Shown here in pieces: positions 27,114 through 36,096 of a stretch of DNA of 64,000 nt (positions are counted from its first letter, which is position 1; each line of letters begins with the position of its first letter). The notes beneath the pieces are model-generated. The model searched no databases. It worked only from the letters and a program-made list of their open reading frames with translations, and was not told where the DNA came from. Origin of the DNA: Oscillospiraceae bacterium (GTDB lineage: Bacteria; Bacillota; Clostridia; Oscillospirales; Ruminococcaceae). The DNA lies in the NCBI GenBank assembly GCA_025757845.1, contig CP107211.1, positions 496,001 to 560,000 on the forward strand, written 5' to 3'. Made by a program: the position numbers and the translations under genes.

Positions 27114-27421
27114 GGAAAACCTCCTTTCCTGTTGGGATGACCATTTGAAATTGCCGCCGCATTCGCTTTGGCAATGGCAGAGGAATGATTATTTTTATTT
27201 GCAGCAGAGAAAAGCCTGCGGGCTTTTCTCTGCTGCTTTTTCACGAGAGGGGTCGTGACATCAAAATGCATCAAAGAACATAAATGCAGTTCGCCAGTGC
27301 TGCCCCACTCGGTGAAAATGTGTTTGGAGCGGCCCGCAGGCCGCGACAAACACGAACAATAAAAATAAAATTCAGCTGAAAATGCCCAGAGCGCAAGCGG
27401 AGGGCAGTTTAAATGAGGTTC
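27114..27421. other. Intergenic region with three hairpins between pth and mfd
   Basis: No gene is seen. A 16-bp perfect hairpin (27201-27216 with 27221-27236) carries a T-run on the plus strand. A second has two stacked stems (27320-27334 with 27339-27353). A third, weaker one surrounds 27385-27410. The first looks like a plus-strand terminator although no rightward gene reaches it. Confidence 0.6.
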
Positions 27422-28000
27422 TTACCCGTTATACTTGCTCTGCGCCAGCCCCAGCTTGCCGTCCATGATGAGCTTGGCGGCAGCTTCGATGTCCGGGCAG
27501 CGGTCCGCCAGAGCCTTGGCGTCCTCGGCCGGAAATTTGCCCAGCACCCAATCCGCCAGGTCGTAGTCCGGGCGGGGCTTGGCTCCCACACCGATGCGGA
27601 TGCGGGGGAAGCCGTCGCCTCCCAGCCGGGCGATGATGCTCTTCAGGCCGTTGTGGCCGCCTGCCGAGCCGGAAGGCCGGATGCGCAGCTTGCCGGGGTT
27701 CTGGGTGATGTCGTCGCACAGGACGATGACATGGTCGGCCGGGATCTTGAAAAAGCCCGCCAGCGGCGCGATGGAATCGCCGGAAAGGTTCATGTAGGTC
27801 AGGGGCTTGAGCAGCACCACCTTGTGGCCGTCCACTTCACCCTGGCCCCACAGGCCCTGGAATTTGGTCTTGCTCACGCTGATGCCCCATTTGCCGGACA
27901 GGTAGTCCAGCGCGGCAAAGCCCGCGTTGTGGCGTGTGCCGTCGTATTTGGCCTCGGGGTTGCCCAGACCGGCGATCAGCCAGATATCGTTTGTGTTCAT
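27422..28000 (-). CDS. pth: Peptidyl-tRNA hydrolase
   Basis: A 192-aa Pth that recycles peptidyl-tRNA from stalled ribosomes. IAGLGNPEAKYDGTRHNAGF contains the catalytic His; KPLTYMNLSG, LCDDITQNPGKLRIR and GSAGGHNGLKSI complete the active site. Length is normal. It precedes mfd, a conserved Firmicutes neighbourhood. Confidence 0.97.
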   Translation of the reverse strand: MNTNDIWLIAGLGNPEAKYDGTRHNAGFAALDYLSGKWGISVSKTKFQGLWGQGEVDGHKVVLLKPLTYMNLSGDSIAPLAGFFKIPADHVIVLCDDITQNPGKLRIRPSGSAGGHNGLKSIIARLGGDGFPRIRIGVGAKPRPDYDLADWVLGKFPAEDAKALADRCPDIEAAAKLIMDGKLGLAQSKYNG

Positions 28001-28105
28001 GTTGTTTGTTTAACCTTTTCTCTGAAAAATAGAATGGGATACAGCTATTCAGTATAACATACGCGCGCGAAAAAAGAAACGGATTCCGGGTGAAAGAACC
28101 GAAAA

Positions 28106-28134
28106 TGCCCCCGACCATACAGGGGCCGGAGGCA
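28106..28134 (-). terminator. Terminator after the small secreted protein gene
   Basis: An 11-bp stem with two G-T pairs (28106-28116 with 28124-28134). TTTT follows on the leftward strand. Confidence 0.65.
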
Positions 28135-28142
28135 GAAAATGC

Positions 28143-28643
28143 TTATTTCAGGTTCAGCGTGAGGTCAGAGGCCTTCCACGCGCCATCCTCTTTTACCATG
28201 GTGATGGTGCCGGTGACGCTGGCCGTGGTGGCTCCGTCGTCGGCCTGCAGGTCTGCGGAGAAATCATAGCAATTGTCGGCACCGGAGCGCTTGTGCAGGG
28301 TAAGATTCGTGGGCTGGCCGGAAAGCGCGGCGATGCGAGTGGGCAGGCGGTTCGCCAGCACCCGGTCAAGGCAGTCTTTCGTCATGCTGTCGCCAAACTG
28401 TGCCTGATAGAACGCCATGAAATCGCCGTCATCCACCTGTACAAGGCCCGGCTCGCTGGCGGTGTAGGAATCGTCCGCCGCCGGTTCCACGGCATCGGAG
28501 CTGGAAAGCAGCTGGGTCAGGATGGTCTGCGCCTGCTTCCCGGCGGGGTCGCTGCGCAGGCGGGTGAGCGCGAACACCGCCGCAATGGCCACGAAAAAGA
28601 CGATCAGGCTCAGGGCCTGCTTACGGAACGTCTCAGACTTCAT
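28143..28643 (-). CDS. Hypothetical exported protein, 166 aa
   Basis: Not recognised. One N-terminal hydrophobic helix (ALSLIVFFVAIAAVFALT) after a short basic segment suggests a signal anchor. The remainder is a soluble extracytoplasmic domain ending with beta-rich text (VTGTITMVKEDGAWKASDLTL), resembling the NTF2-like or lipoprotein-type domains that hold small ligands. It is 24 bp after the GlmU-like gene and probably cotranscribed. Confidence 0.75.
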   Translation of the reverse strand: MKSETFRKQALSLIVFFVAIAAVFALTRLRSDPAGKQAQTILTQLLSSSDAVEPAADDSYTASEPGLVQVDDGDFMAFYQAQFGDSMTKDCLDRVLANRLPTRIAALSGQPTNLTLHKRSGADNCYDFSADLQADDGATTASVTGTITMVKEDGAWKASDLTLNLK

Positions 28644-28667
28644 ACAATGTGCCCTCCCGGAAGGAAA

Positions 28668-29426
28668 TCACTTGTTCTGGTCGGCTTCTAGCTTCTGCTT
28701 CTTGGCGATGTAGGCTTCCATCTTCGGTTCAGCCCAGCCCTCCAGATTGGTCTGGCGCTCCCGGGCGATGCCCAGCGCCTGCGCGGGCACATCCTGAGTG
28801 ATGGTGCTGCCGGCGGCGGTGTAGGCACCGTCGCCCACCTTGACCGGGGCCACAAGGTTGGTGTTGCAGCCGATGAAGCAGTAGTCCCCGATGGTGGTGC
28901 GGAACTTGTCCTTGCCGTCGTAGTTGCAGGTGACGGTGCCGCAGCCGAAGTTGCAGTACTTGCCCACGTCGCTGTCGCCGATGTAGGTCAGGTGGCTCAC
29001 CGTGTTGCCGCGGGCGAAGTTGGAATTCTTGGTCTCCACATAGGCACCCAGATGCACACCGTAATCGGTGACCGTGTTCACCCGCACATGAGTGAAGGGG
29101 CCGATGTTGTTGTGAGGGCCCAGGTGGCTGCCGTAGACCTGGCTGGCGTTGACGGTGGTGCCCTCATCCACGATGCTGTCCTCGATGAGGGTGTTGGGGC
29201 CGATGATGCAGCCTGCCCCAATGATGGTATGGCCCCGCAGGATGGTGCCGGCCAGGATGACGGCCCCCGGTGCGATCTGCACGTCGGGTGCGATCTGCAC
29301 GGTGCGGCTGTCGATGATCACGCCGTTGGCGATGTGCTGCAGCAGGATCGTTTCACGGGCGGCCTCGGCGGCGTCCAGACGGGTACGCGCTGCATCCAGT
29401 GCAGCGGAAGAAACACAATTTTCCAT
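28668..29426 (-). CDS. Stand-alone GlmU acetyltransferase domain
   Basis: A 252-aa left-handed beta-helix protein matching only the C-terminal half of GlmU, the glucosamine-1-phosphate acetyltransferase. Hexapeptide repeats run through the middle (APDVQIAPGAVILAG, GCIIGPNTLIEDS). GlmU-specific text follows: HLTYIGDSDVGKYCNFGCGTVTCNYDGKDK, read in pieces, and AAGSTITQDVPAQALGIAR. The N-terminal uridylyltransferase domain is absent, and the first 30 residues are a helix. It should supply GlcNAc-1-phosphate; a separate pyrophosphorylase would be needed for UDP-GlcNAc. Confidence 0.88.
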   Translation of the reverse strand: MENCVSSAALDAARTRLDAAEAARETILLQHIANGVIIDSRTVQIAPDVQIAPGAVILAGTILRGHTIIGAGCIIGPNTLIEDSIVDEGTTVNASQVYGSHLGPHNNIGPFTHVRVNTVTDYGVHLGAYVETKNSNFARGNTVSHLTYIGDSDVGKYCNFGCGTVTCNYDGKDKFRTTIGDYCFIGCNTNLVAPVKVGDGAYTAAGSTITQDVPAQALGIARERQTNLEGWAEPKMEAYIAKKQKLEADQNK

Positions 29427-29820
29427 GGTTCAGGAGCTCCCTTCCGGTACGGCTCCCGCGGGACGATGCGGCCCGGTGCACCCGGATGCGGATGCAGCAG
29501 GAGCTTTGTACCGACAAAAAGAATGTTTGAAGTTTCAGGGATGGAAAGTTGTATCCAACAGACGAAGAAATCGCGTCAGAAAAAGAAAAACCTCTCGAAC
29601 TTTCTCCCATTCTATATTACCGGAAAACTTGGTAAAATTCAAGTGATTTGCATAAAAAACACCAAACAAATTCGGGATTTTGCATGGTGGAAACCCTTGG
29701 ATTTTTTGGTATAATAGTTTAGCATTCACGAAACAATGTTCATCGGTTAAAAGAAAAATGGCAAGCGATGAGGCCGCGGTGTATGGAATGCAGCGGCCAA
29801 CTATGGGAGGTAAACAACGC
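29427..29820. promoter_or_regulatory. Divergent intergenic region with ppdK promoter
   Basis: The region between glmU-like and ppdK contains a perfect TATAAT at 29710-29715 with an extended TGG before it (29707-29709), suited to the strongly biased ppdK gene. No good -35 is seen. AT-rich DNA at 29580-29660 may hold the leftward promoter. GGGAGG precedes the ppdK start. No gene is seen. Confidence 0.55.
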
Positions 29821-32487
29821 ATGAGCAAAAAGTATCTGTACTACTTCAGCGAAGGCAATGATGCTTTCAGCGGCGACAAGGTCACCATGAAGAATACTCT
29901 GGGCGGCAAGGGCGCTGGTCTGGCTGAGATGACTGCAGCCGGCATGCCGGTGCCGCAGGGCTTCACCATCACCACCGACGCCTGCACCCAGTACTATGCA
30001 GACGGCCGTCAGATCAATGACGAGATCACTGCTGACATCTTTGAGCATGTCAAGGGCCTGGAAGAGATCACCGGCAAGAAGTTCGGCGACAACCAGAACC
30101 CCCTGCTGGTCTCCGTCCGTTCCGGCGCACGTCAGTCCATGCCCGGTATGATGGACACCATCCTGAACCTGGGCCTGAACGACGAGGCTGTTGAGGGCCT
30201 GGCCAAGAAGACCAACAACGCCCGCTTCGCTTACGACTGCTACCGCCGCTTCGTGCAGATGTTCGCCGACGTCGTCATGATGGTCCCCAAAAGCCTGTTC
30301 GAGGTCGAGATCGACAAGATGAAGGAAGCCAAGGGCGTCAAGAACGACGTTGACCTGACTGCCGAGGACCTGAAGGAGCTGGTCGGCACCTTCAAGAAGA
30401 TCTACGAGGACAACGAAGGCCGTCCCTTCCCCCAGGATCCCCGTGATCAGCTGATCGAGGCTGTCAAGGCCGTGTTCCGCAGCTGGGACAACCCCCGTGC
30501 TAACGTCTACCGCAAGATGAACGAGATCCCCTACGAGTGGGGCACCGCTGTCAACGTGCAGCAGATGGCATTCGGCAACTCCGGCGACCGTTCCGGCACC
30601 GGCGTTGCATTCACCCGTGACCCCGCCACCGGCGCTAAGAAGCTGATGGGCGAGTACCTGATCAATGCACAGGGCGAGGACGTCGTGGCCGGCGTGCGCA
30701 CTCCTTCTCCCATCAGCCACCTGAAGGATCAGATGCCGGAGGTGTACGATCAGTTCGTTGAGATCGCAACCCGTCTGGAGAACTACTTCCGCGACATGCA
30801 GGATATGGAGTTCACCATCGAGGATGGCCACCTGTACATGCTGCAGACCCGTAACGGCAAGCGTACCGCTCAGGCTGCTCTGCAGATCGCATGCGACCTG
30901 GTGGACGAGGGCATGATCACCGAGCAGGAGGCTGTCCTGCGCGTGGAGCCCAAGCAGCTGGACACCCTGCTGCATCCCCAGTTCGACGCTGCTGCCCTGA
31001 AGGCTGCAGAGGTCGTTGGCAAGGGCCTGGCAGCTTCTCCCGGTTCCGCCTGCGGCCAGATCGTCTTTACTGCTGAAGAGGCAGAGGAGATGGTCAAGTC
31101 CGGCAAGATGAAGAAGGTCGTTCTGGTGCGTCTGGAGACCAGCCCCGAGGATATCGTGGGCATGCAGGTGTCTCAGGGCATCCTGACCGTCCGTGGCGGC
31201 ATGACCAGCCACGCAGCCGTTGTTGCTCGCGGCATGGGCACCTGCTGTGTCTCCGGCTGCGGCAACGACAATGACGTGAAGATCGACGAAGAGGCAAAGA
31301 CCTTCGAGATCAACGGCCACAAGTTCGTTGAGGGTGACTGGATCTCCATCGACGGCTCCACCGGCAACATCTACGGCGAGCAGGTCGCTACCGTGGCTGC
31401 CACCGGCAACAAGAACTTCAACCGCTTCATGGGCTGGGCTGACGCCGCTCGTCAGCTGCTGGTCATGACCAACGCCGACAACCCGCGCGACGCACAGCAG
31501 GCCGTTGACCTGGGTGCTGAGGGCATCGGCCTGTGCCGTACCGAGCACATGTTCTTCGCTGAGGACCGCATCAAGGCTGTCCGTGAGATGATCTGCGCAC
31601 GCACCGTGGAAGAGCGCGAGGCTGCTCTGGCCAAGGTCGAGCCGTTCCAGCAGGGTGACTTCGAGGCCATGTACCGCATCATGGGTGAGCGCCCGATGAC
31701 CATCCGTTACCTGGATCCGCCGCTGCACGAGTTCCTGCCCACCAAGGACGAGGACATCAAGGAGCTGGCTGCCGACATGGGCATGACCTTCGAGGACCTG
31801 AAGAATGTGGTTGCTTCTCTGCACGAGTTCAACCCCATGATGGGTCACCGTGGCTGCCGTCTGGCTGTTACCTATCCCGAGATCGCTGCAATGCAGACCC
31901 GCGCTGTGATCAAGGCTGCCCTGAACGTCTCCGCTGAGACCGGCTACATGATCACCCCGCACATCATGATCCCGCTGGTTGGCGAGGTCAAGGAGCTGAA
32001 GTTCGTCAAGGACGTTGTCGTCAAGGTTGCTGACGAGCTGATCGCTGCTGCAGGCGTCGATATGAAGTATCAGGTCGGTACCATGATCGAGATCCCGCGC
32101 GCTGCCCTGACCGCAGGCGAGATCGCCAAGGAAGCTGAGTTCTTCAGCTTCGGCACCAACGACCTGACCCAGATGACCTTCGGCTTCAGCCGTGATGATG
32201 CTGCCAAGTTCCTGGGCGCTTACTATGAGAACAAGATCTACGAGAGCGATCCGTTCCAGCACCTGGATCAGATCGGCGTCGGCAAGCTGGTCAAGATGGC
32301 TGCACATGACGGCCGTGAGACCCGCCCTGACCTGGGCCTGGGCATCTGCGGCGAGCACGGCGGCGACCCCACGAGCGTGGAGTTCTGCCACAACGTCGGC
32401 CTGGACTACGTCAGCTGCTCTCCCTTCCGTGTGCCCATCGCACGTCTGGCCGCCGCTCAGGCTGCTATCAAGAACCCCCGCAAGTAA
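29821..32487 (+). CDS. ppdK: Pyruvate, phosphate dikinase
   Basis: An 888-aa PPDK that interconverts pyruvate and PEP with ATP and phosphate (PPi/AMP). The ATP-grasp domain (NTLGGKGAGLAEMTAAGMPVP) is followed by the swivelling domain with the phosphohistidine in GGMTSHAAVVARGMG. The C-terminal PEP-binding TIM barrel has the catalytic Cys in GLGICGEHGGDP. Codon use is strongly biased, which suggests high expression. In fermenters it often works with PPi-dependent glycolysis. Confidence 0.98.
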   Translation: MSKKYLYYFSEGNDAFSGDKVTMKNTLGGKGAGLAEMTAAGMPVPQGFTITTDACTQYYADGRQINDEITADIFEHVKGLEEITGKKFGDNQNPLLVSVRSGARQSMPGMMDTILNLGLNDEAVEGLAKKTNNARFAYDCYRRFVQMFADVVMMVPKSLFEVEIDKMKEAKGVKNDVDLTAEDLKELVGTFKKIYEDNEGRPFPQDPRDQLIEAVKAVFRSWDNPRANVYRKMNEIPYEWGTAVNVQQMAFGNSGDRSGTGVAFTRDPATGAKKLMGEYLINAQGEDVVAGVRTPSPISHLKDQMPEVYDQFVEIATRLENYFRDMQDMEFTIEDGHLYMLQTRNGKRTAQAALQIACDLVDEGMITEQEAVLRVEPKQLDTLLHPQFDAAALKAAEVVGKGLAASPGSACGQIVFTAEEAEEMVKSGKMKKVVLVRLETSPEDIVGMQVSQGILTVRGGMTSHAAVVARGMGTCCVSGCGNDNDVKIDEEAKTFEINGHKFVEGDWISIDGSTGNIYGEQVATVAATGNKNFNRFMGWADAARQLLVMTNADNPRDAQQAVDLGAEGIGLCRTEHMFFAEDRIKAVREMICARTVEEREAALAKVEPFQQGDFEAMYRIMGERPMTIRYLDPPLHEFLPTKDEDIKELAADMGMTFEDLKNVVASLHEFNPMMGHRGCRLAVTYPEIAAMQTRAVIKAALNVSAETGYMITPHIMIPLVGEVKELKFVKDVVVKVADELIAAAGVDMKYQVGTMIEIPRAALTAGEIAKEAEFFSFGTNDLTQMTFGFSRDDAAKFLGAYYENKIYESDPFQHLDQIGVGKLVKMAAHDGRETRPDLGLGICGEHGGDPTSVEFCHNVGLDYVSCSPFRVPIARLAAAQAAIKNPRK

Positions 32488-32517
32488 TTGCGTGAGCGCT
32501 TGAAAAAGCACAAATAA
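32488..32517 (+). repeat. 30-bp direct repeat, copy 1
   Basis: These 30 bases directly after the ppdK stop are identical to 39171-39200, downstream of the GH4 gene. Both copies precede a terminator. They begin ttgcgtgagc and end gcacaaataa. Confidence 0.9.
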
Positions 32518-32526
32518 TACAAACGA

Positions 32527-32566
32527 CCACCCCGGTTTCCGTAACAGGAAGCCGGGGTGGTTTTTT
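32527..32566 (+). terminator. Terminator of ppdK
   Basis: A 14-bp stem with one wobble pair (32527-32540 with 32547-32560) and six T. Its inner arms closely resemble those of the terminator at 34353-34390. Confidence 0.92.
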
Positions 32567-32650
32567 GTACTCACGGAGGGGCGGATGAAAAACGAAGTAT
32601 GAATATATACCATATAAAAATGAATATATGCTAAAATTTCGGGAAAATAC

Positions 32651-32679
32651 TTGCGTTTTCATTAAAATGAGTGTATTAT
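32651..32679 (+). promoter_or_regulatory. Promoter of the C69 peptidase gene
   Basis: TTGCGT (32651-32656), 17 bases, TATTAT (32674-32679), about 50 bp before the start. Confidence 0.6.
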
Positions 32680-32731
32680 AACACCTGCCGACGAAATGCC
32701 GACAATCAACAAGAGAGGGATCGATACTATT

Positions 32732-34315
32732 ATGTCTTTGAAGAAGAAAATTGCTGCGGCTTTCATCGCCTGTGCGATGACGCTTGCCGTGGTTCCTTCC
32801 GCCTTCGCCTGCACGGCACTCTATGTCGGCAGCGACCTCACCGAGGATGGCACCACCATGTTTGGCCGGATCGAGGATCTGGGCACCAACGATTACAACA
32901 AGCTGTTCAACATCAGCCCCGCCGGGAAGCACACCGCGGGCGAGGTGTACGAGGGCTGCTACGGCTTTACCTACACCTTCACCCACGACAGCTACCGCTA
33001 CACCGCCCGCCGGGACGACAACGGTCTGGGTGTCTGCCCGGACTGTGACAGCACCCACGAGCACACCCCCTATGAGGAGGCTGGCACCAACGAGAAGGGC
33101 GTCATGGTCTCTGCCACCGAGTCTCTCTACGGCACCGACGCCGTGCTGAGCGTAGACCCCTATGTGGACAACGGCATTGAGGAAGCCGAGATCACCACGG
33201 TGCTGCTGAGCGAAGCTTCCACGGCCCGCGAGGGTGTTGCCCTGCTGACCTCCATCTACGACAACGCCGGTGCAGCCGGCGGCTCCGGCGTGTTCATTGC
33301 CGACCAGAACGAGACCTGGTTCGTGGAGAACCTGACGGGCCACACCTACCTTGCCCTGAAGCTCTCCTCCAGCGTGGTCTTCATGCAGCCCAACATCGCC
33401 GCTATGGGCAAGATCGATCTGGATGACACCGACCATGTGGTGGCCTCTGCCAACCTGATCTCCGTGGCCCAGAAAGCCGGTACCTTTGTGGGCGATGCCG
33501 CTGCCAACGTCATCGACCTGGATGCCTCCTACAACGGCGACATCGCATCGGACCGCATGGCAGCTGGCCTGAACTACCTGTACGGCACCGACACCTTTAC
33601 GAAGGACAACTACAGCGAGACCGACTTTGCTATCAGCAACATCGGCGAGAACGGTGCCATCGTCCCGGTCTACTCCAACATCCAGCTGACCAAGAAGTTC
33701 TCGGTGGAGGATTCCATCCACTTCTTTCAGACCGAGCCCATCGGCAAGACGGGCAATGTGGAGACTCATCTGTTCCAGGTGAGCGCCACCGGCGATCTGA
33801 ACACCGCCATTACCGAGTGGACCGCTTTTGACGACGACGTGTACAACGCCTTCGTCCCTTACTATCCGATGCTGACCACCGACACCGCAGATGTCTACAA
33901 GGTCTCGGTCCATAAGGTCACCCGTTCCGACGAGCAGCCCACCGAGGGCGTCTGGTATCAGGATGCCAAGGGCCGCTACTACACCTACCCGGACGACTGG
34001 ACCGACTCCTTCTACGGCGTGCGTGACGCCCTCTCCAACCTGCTGACCTACGGCAGCAATGGCAATCAGGTTACCGCAAAGGATCAGGCTGCAGCCAAGG
34101 CCAGCTACGCCGCGCTCCAGCAGGAGATCATGGCCGACTACGCCGATATGAAGGCCGCCGTTGCCGCTGCCGACACGCTGGAGGCCAAGCAGGCTGCCGC
34201 CACCAACGCCAGCAATGCCATGAGCCAGAAGGTGTACAACACCACCCTGAAGATGTACAATAAGCTCCAGGCCAAGACGGCCGCCCGGGCATGGGTCAGC
34301 TCCCTGCTGCACTGA
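32732..34315 (+). CDS. Exported C69-family dipeptidase
   Basis: A 527-aa N-terminal-nucleophile peptidase. A signal peptide (AAAFIACAMTLAVVPSAFA) is followed immediately by CTALYVG, so cleavage exposes the catalytic Cys, as in C69 (PepD-type) enzymes. Family text includes GTTMFGRIEDL and ETWFVENLTGHTYLAL. An insert with paired cysteines (VCPDCDSTHEHTP) lies near residue 105. The C-terminal 80 residues form an Ala-rich helical region that may bind the cell surface. It probably trims dietary or wall dipeptides outside the cell. The start at 32732 is set by the signal peptide. Confidence 0.9.
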   Translation: MSLKKKIAAAFIACAMTLAVVPSAFACTALYVGSDLTEDGTTMFGRIEDLGTNDYNKLFNISPAGKHTAGEVYEGCYGFTYTFTHDSYRYTARRDDNGLGVCPDCDSTHEHTPYEEAGTNEKGVMVSATESLYGTDAVLSVDPYVDNGIEEAEITTVLLSEASTAREGVALLTSIYDNAGAAGGSGVFIADQNETWFVENLTGHTYLALKLSSSVVFMQPNIAAMGKIDLDDTDHVVASANLISVAQKAGTFVGDAAANVIDLDASYNGDIASDRMAAGLNYLYGTDTFTKDNYSETDFAISNIGENGAIVPVYSNIQLTKKFSVEDSIHFFQTEPIGKTGNVETHLFQVSATGDLNTAITEWTAFDDDVYNAFVPYYPMLTTDTADVYKVSVHKVTRSDEQPTEGVWYQDAKGRYYTYPDDWTDSFYGVRDALSNLLTYGSNGNQVTAKDQAAAKASYAALQQEIMADYADMKAAVAAADTLEAKQAAATNASNAMSQKVYNTTLKMYNKLQAKTAARAWVSSLLH

Positions 34316-34352
34316 GGCTTTGCAGCGCCTGAGGCGTTTCCCATAAAACCGC

Positions 34353-34390
34353 AGCGCCCCCGGTTTCCATGACAGGAAGCCGGGGGCGCT
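34353..34390 (+). terminator. Terminator of the C69 peptidase gene
   Basis: A 16-bp stem with one wobble pair (34353-34368 with 34375-34390), then a short T-run. Confidence 0.85.
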
Positions 34391-34429
34391 TTGCGTATGA
34401 CTGCTCCTTGCAAACGCCGCCCATTCGTT

Positions 34430-34507
34430 CTATATGACAAGGCAAAACTGCCGGAATTCTATTTGCAGAAAGAAAATTTGGAGAAGATCATTGCGGAGAT
34501 GGGGTAA
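34430..34507 (+). pseudogene. Unidentified C-terminal gene fragment
   Basis: A protein-like open stretch ends LQKENLEKIIAEMG and a stop. It has no start or upstream part, and it stands in a scar of several gene tails. Its parent is not recognised. Confidence 0.35.
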
Positions 34508-34563
34508 AACACACTGGAAATTCACAAATAACGTATCATCGTTACTCCGAACGCTCTGTAATT

Positions 34564-34605
34564 TTGGCACCCGCCCAGGCTGCTATTAAAAACCCGAGAG
34601 CATAA
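34564..34605 (+). pseudogene. Relic of a ppdK 3' end
   Basis: The codons read LAPAQAAIKNPRA and stop, against LAAAQAAIKNPRK at the end of ppdK (32446-32487). Eleven of thirteen residues match. Only the tail survives, so it marks an old duplication or deletion junction. Confidence 0.6.
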
Positions 34606-34698
34606 GGTTTTTATAGCGAGTTATCGTTAAAAATCTGGCATAAAATAAGGCTCGCCGTCAATTTTGAAATGAACCCCAAAAGTTAGACAAAAATCAAA

Positions 34699-34956
34699 TT
34701 AAGCGGTCCCAACGGTCTGAATCCTGTACTGCACAGGGCTCAGGCCGTTTAGTTTTAATTTGATTCGGCGATTGTTGTAATAGTCGATGTACTCAACAAT
34801 AGCCTTTTCCAGCTGGTCAAGGGAATCAAATTTTTCTAAATAGAACAGTTCCGTCTTGAGCAGTCCAAAGAAGTTCTCGGCAACCGCATTGTCCAGACAA
34901 GTGGCTTTCCGAGACATGCTTTGTGTAATGCCCTTTGCCTTCCGTAGATTCTGGTA
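34699..34956 (-). mobile_element. IS3-family transposase C-terminal remnant
   Basis: The frame reads KGITQSMSRKATCLDNAVAENFF, then FGLLKTELFY, YIDYYNNRRIKLKLNGLSPVQYR. This is the end of the DDE domain of IS3/IS150-type OrfB, including the last catalytic Glu (ENFF). Everything upstream is replaced at 34957 by a GH4 tail. It is a dead fragment, not a functional IS. Confidence 0.9.
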
Positions 34957-35004
34957 TCAGTGCAACTCCGGCCAGTAAGCCTTGTTGGCAACGATCCTAT
35001 CGTC
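34957..35004 (-). pseudogene. Relic of a GH4 glycosidase 3' end
   Basis: On the minus strand the codons read DDRIVANKAYWPELH and stop, against [15 protein letters not shown] at the end of the GH4 gene at 39037-39081. The stop codon abuts the IS3 fragment. Further upstream the similarity fades. Confidence 0.75.
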
Positions 35005-35112
35005 CGGAAATCTGTTCTTGACGTTTACATGAATAAGCGGTACGATACCATTAAGACCGCAGAAAAAGAGCTGGCGAACGATGCAGGATAAACCGGCACA
35101 GGGGGTGCTTTT

Positions 35113-35877
35113 TTGAACATCGAAAAAATCACGCAGGGAAAAAATCTGACCGACACGGAGCACACCGTGCTGGAGTACATTCTGGACCATCTGGACACGG
35201 TACAGACCGAGGGTGTGCGCGGGGTGGCCCGGGCCAATTACACCTCCACCTCTACCATTATGCGGCTGGCCCGGAAGATGGAGTACAGCGGCTTTGTGGA
35301 TATGTGCTACAAGCTGCGCTCTCTGGTGGAGACCCCTCGCCAGACCATGCAGGAGGAGGAAGATTTCCTCAACGGCTTCAGCACCCAGTCTCTGCTGAAT
35401 TACAACACCTACACCCAGCTGAAGGTCTGTGCGGAAAAGCTGCTGGAGCAGCGGGATAAAATGACCTTTGTCTATGGTACCGGGTTTTCCGGCACGGTGG
35501 CCGCCTACCTGACCCAGAAGCTGGTGAACATGGGCATCCTGTGCTTCAGTGCCACCGGCGGCGACTCGGTGGGCATTTTTGAAAATACCCTGGACCGCAT
35601 GGGGCTGTTTTTTGGCATCTCCAAATCCGGCGAGACCACCATGGTCCGGGACAAGATCCGCACAGCCCGGGAAAACGGGGTGTTTACCGTGGCCATTACC
35701 GGGGAGCAGGAGAACAGCGTGGGCCGGTACGCCGACCTGTGGTTCCGGGTGGAGAACCAGTGGAAGCTGGACGACCAGAACACCATGCCCAACACCTTTT
35801 TTCCGCAGGTGATGATGCTCATCGAGCTGATCGCCTACGAGTACCGCCGCCTGTGCATGGAAAACGGCATCAAGTAA
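35113..35877 (+). CDS. RpiR/MurR-family transcriptional regulator (HTH + SIS)
   Basis: A 254-aa regulator. The N-terminal HTH (LTDTEHTVLEYILDHLDTV, TSTSTIMRLARKMEYSGF) is joined to a SIS sugar-phosphate-binding domain (FVYGTGFSGTVAAYLTQKL, GISKSGETTMVRDKI). It probably senses the phosphorylated sugar made by the neighbouring PTS and controls that operon. The start appears to be TTG at 35113, after a CAGGGGG site; no better start is seen. Confidence 0.9.
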   Translation: MNIEKITQGKNLTDTEHTVLEYILDHLDTVQTEGVRGVARANYTSTSTIMRLARKMEYSGFVDMCYKLRSLVETPRQTMQEEEDFLNGFSTQSLLNYNTYTQLKVCAEKLLEQRDKMTFVYGTGFSGTVAAYLTQKLVNMGILCFSATGGDSVGIFENTLDRMGLFFGISKSGETTMVRDKIRTARENGVFTVAITGEQENSVGRYADLWFRVENQWKLDDQNTMPNTFFPQVMMLIELIAYEYRRLCMENGIK

Positions 35878-35932
35878 GAACGCCTGTGCATTCCGCACAA
35901 AAAAATCATGGGTTCTTAAACAAAAGTAATAG

Positions 35933-35962
35933 AAACGCGTTACTGTTTTGGGTAACGCGTTT
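35933..35962 (+). terminator. Inverted repeat after rpiR: terminator or operator
   Basis: An 11-bp perfect stem (35933-35943 with 35952-35962), AT/CG mixed, followed by TTTT. It could end the rpiR transcript. Its place before the PTS promoter region also suits a regulator site. Confidence 0.55.
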
Positions 35963-36096
35963 TCATTTGTTCAAAAATTGTTTACACTTGCGTTGGTTTG
36001 TGGGATAGTAGCATCACAGACCCGGCCGGGTCACAGGGGATGGACGCATCCCAGGAGAATGGTTTTTGGAATTGTAAATGAAAAGGAGGCAAACCA

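Noticed and set aside
23817..27140. 1107-codon plus-strand frame opposite mfd
   Set aside because: It mirrors mfd codons in a GC-rich gene, with no ribosome site or family-like motifs.
29740..32613. 957-codon minus-strand frame opposite ppdK
   Set aside because: Shadow of strongly biased ppdK codons.
34699..34956. Intact IS3 insertion
   Set aside because: Only the last third of OrfB remains; no OrfA and no terminal inverted repeats are visible.
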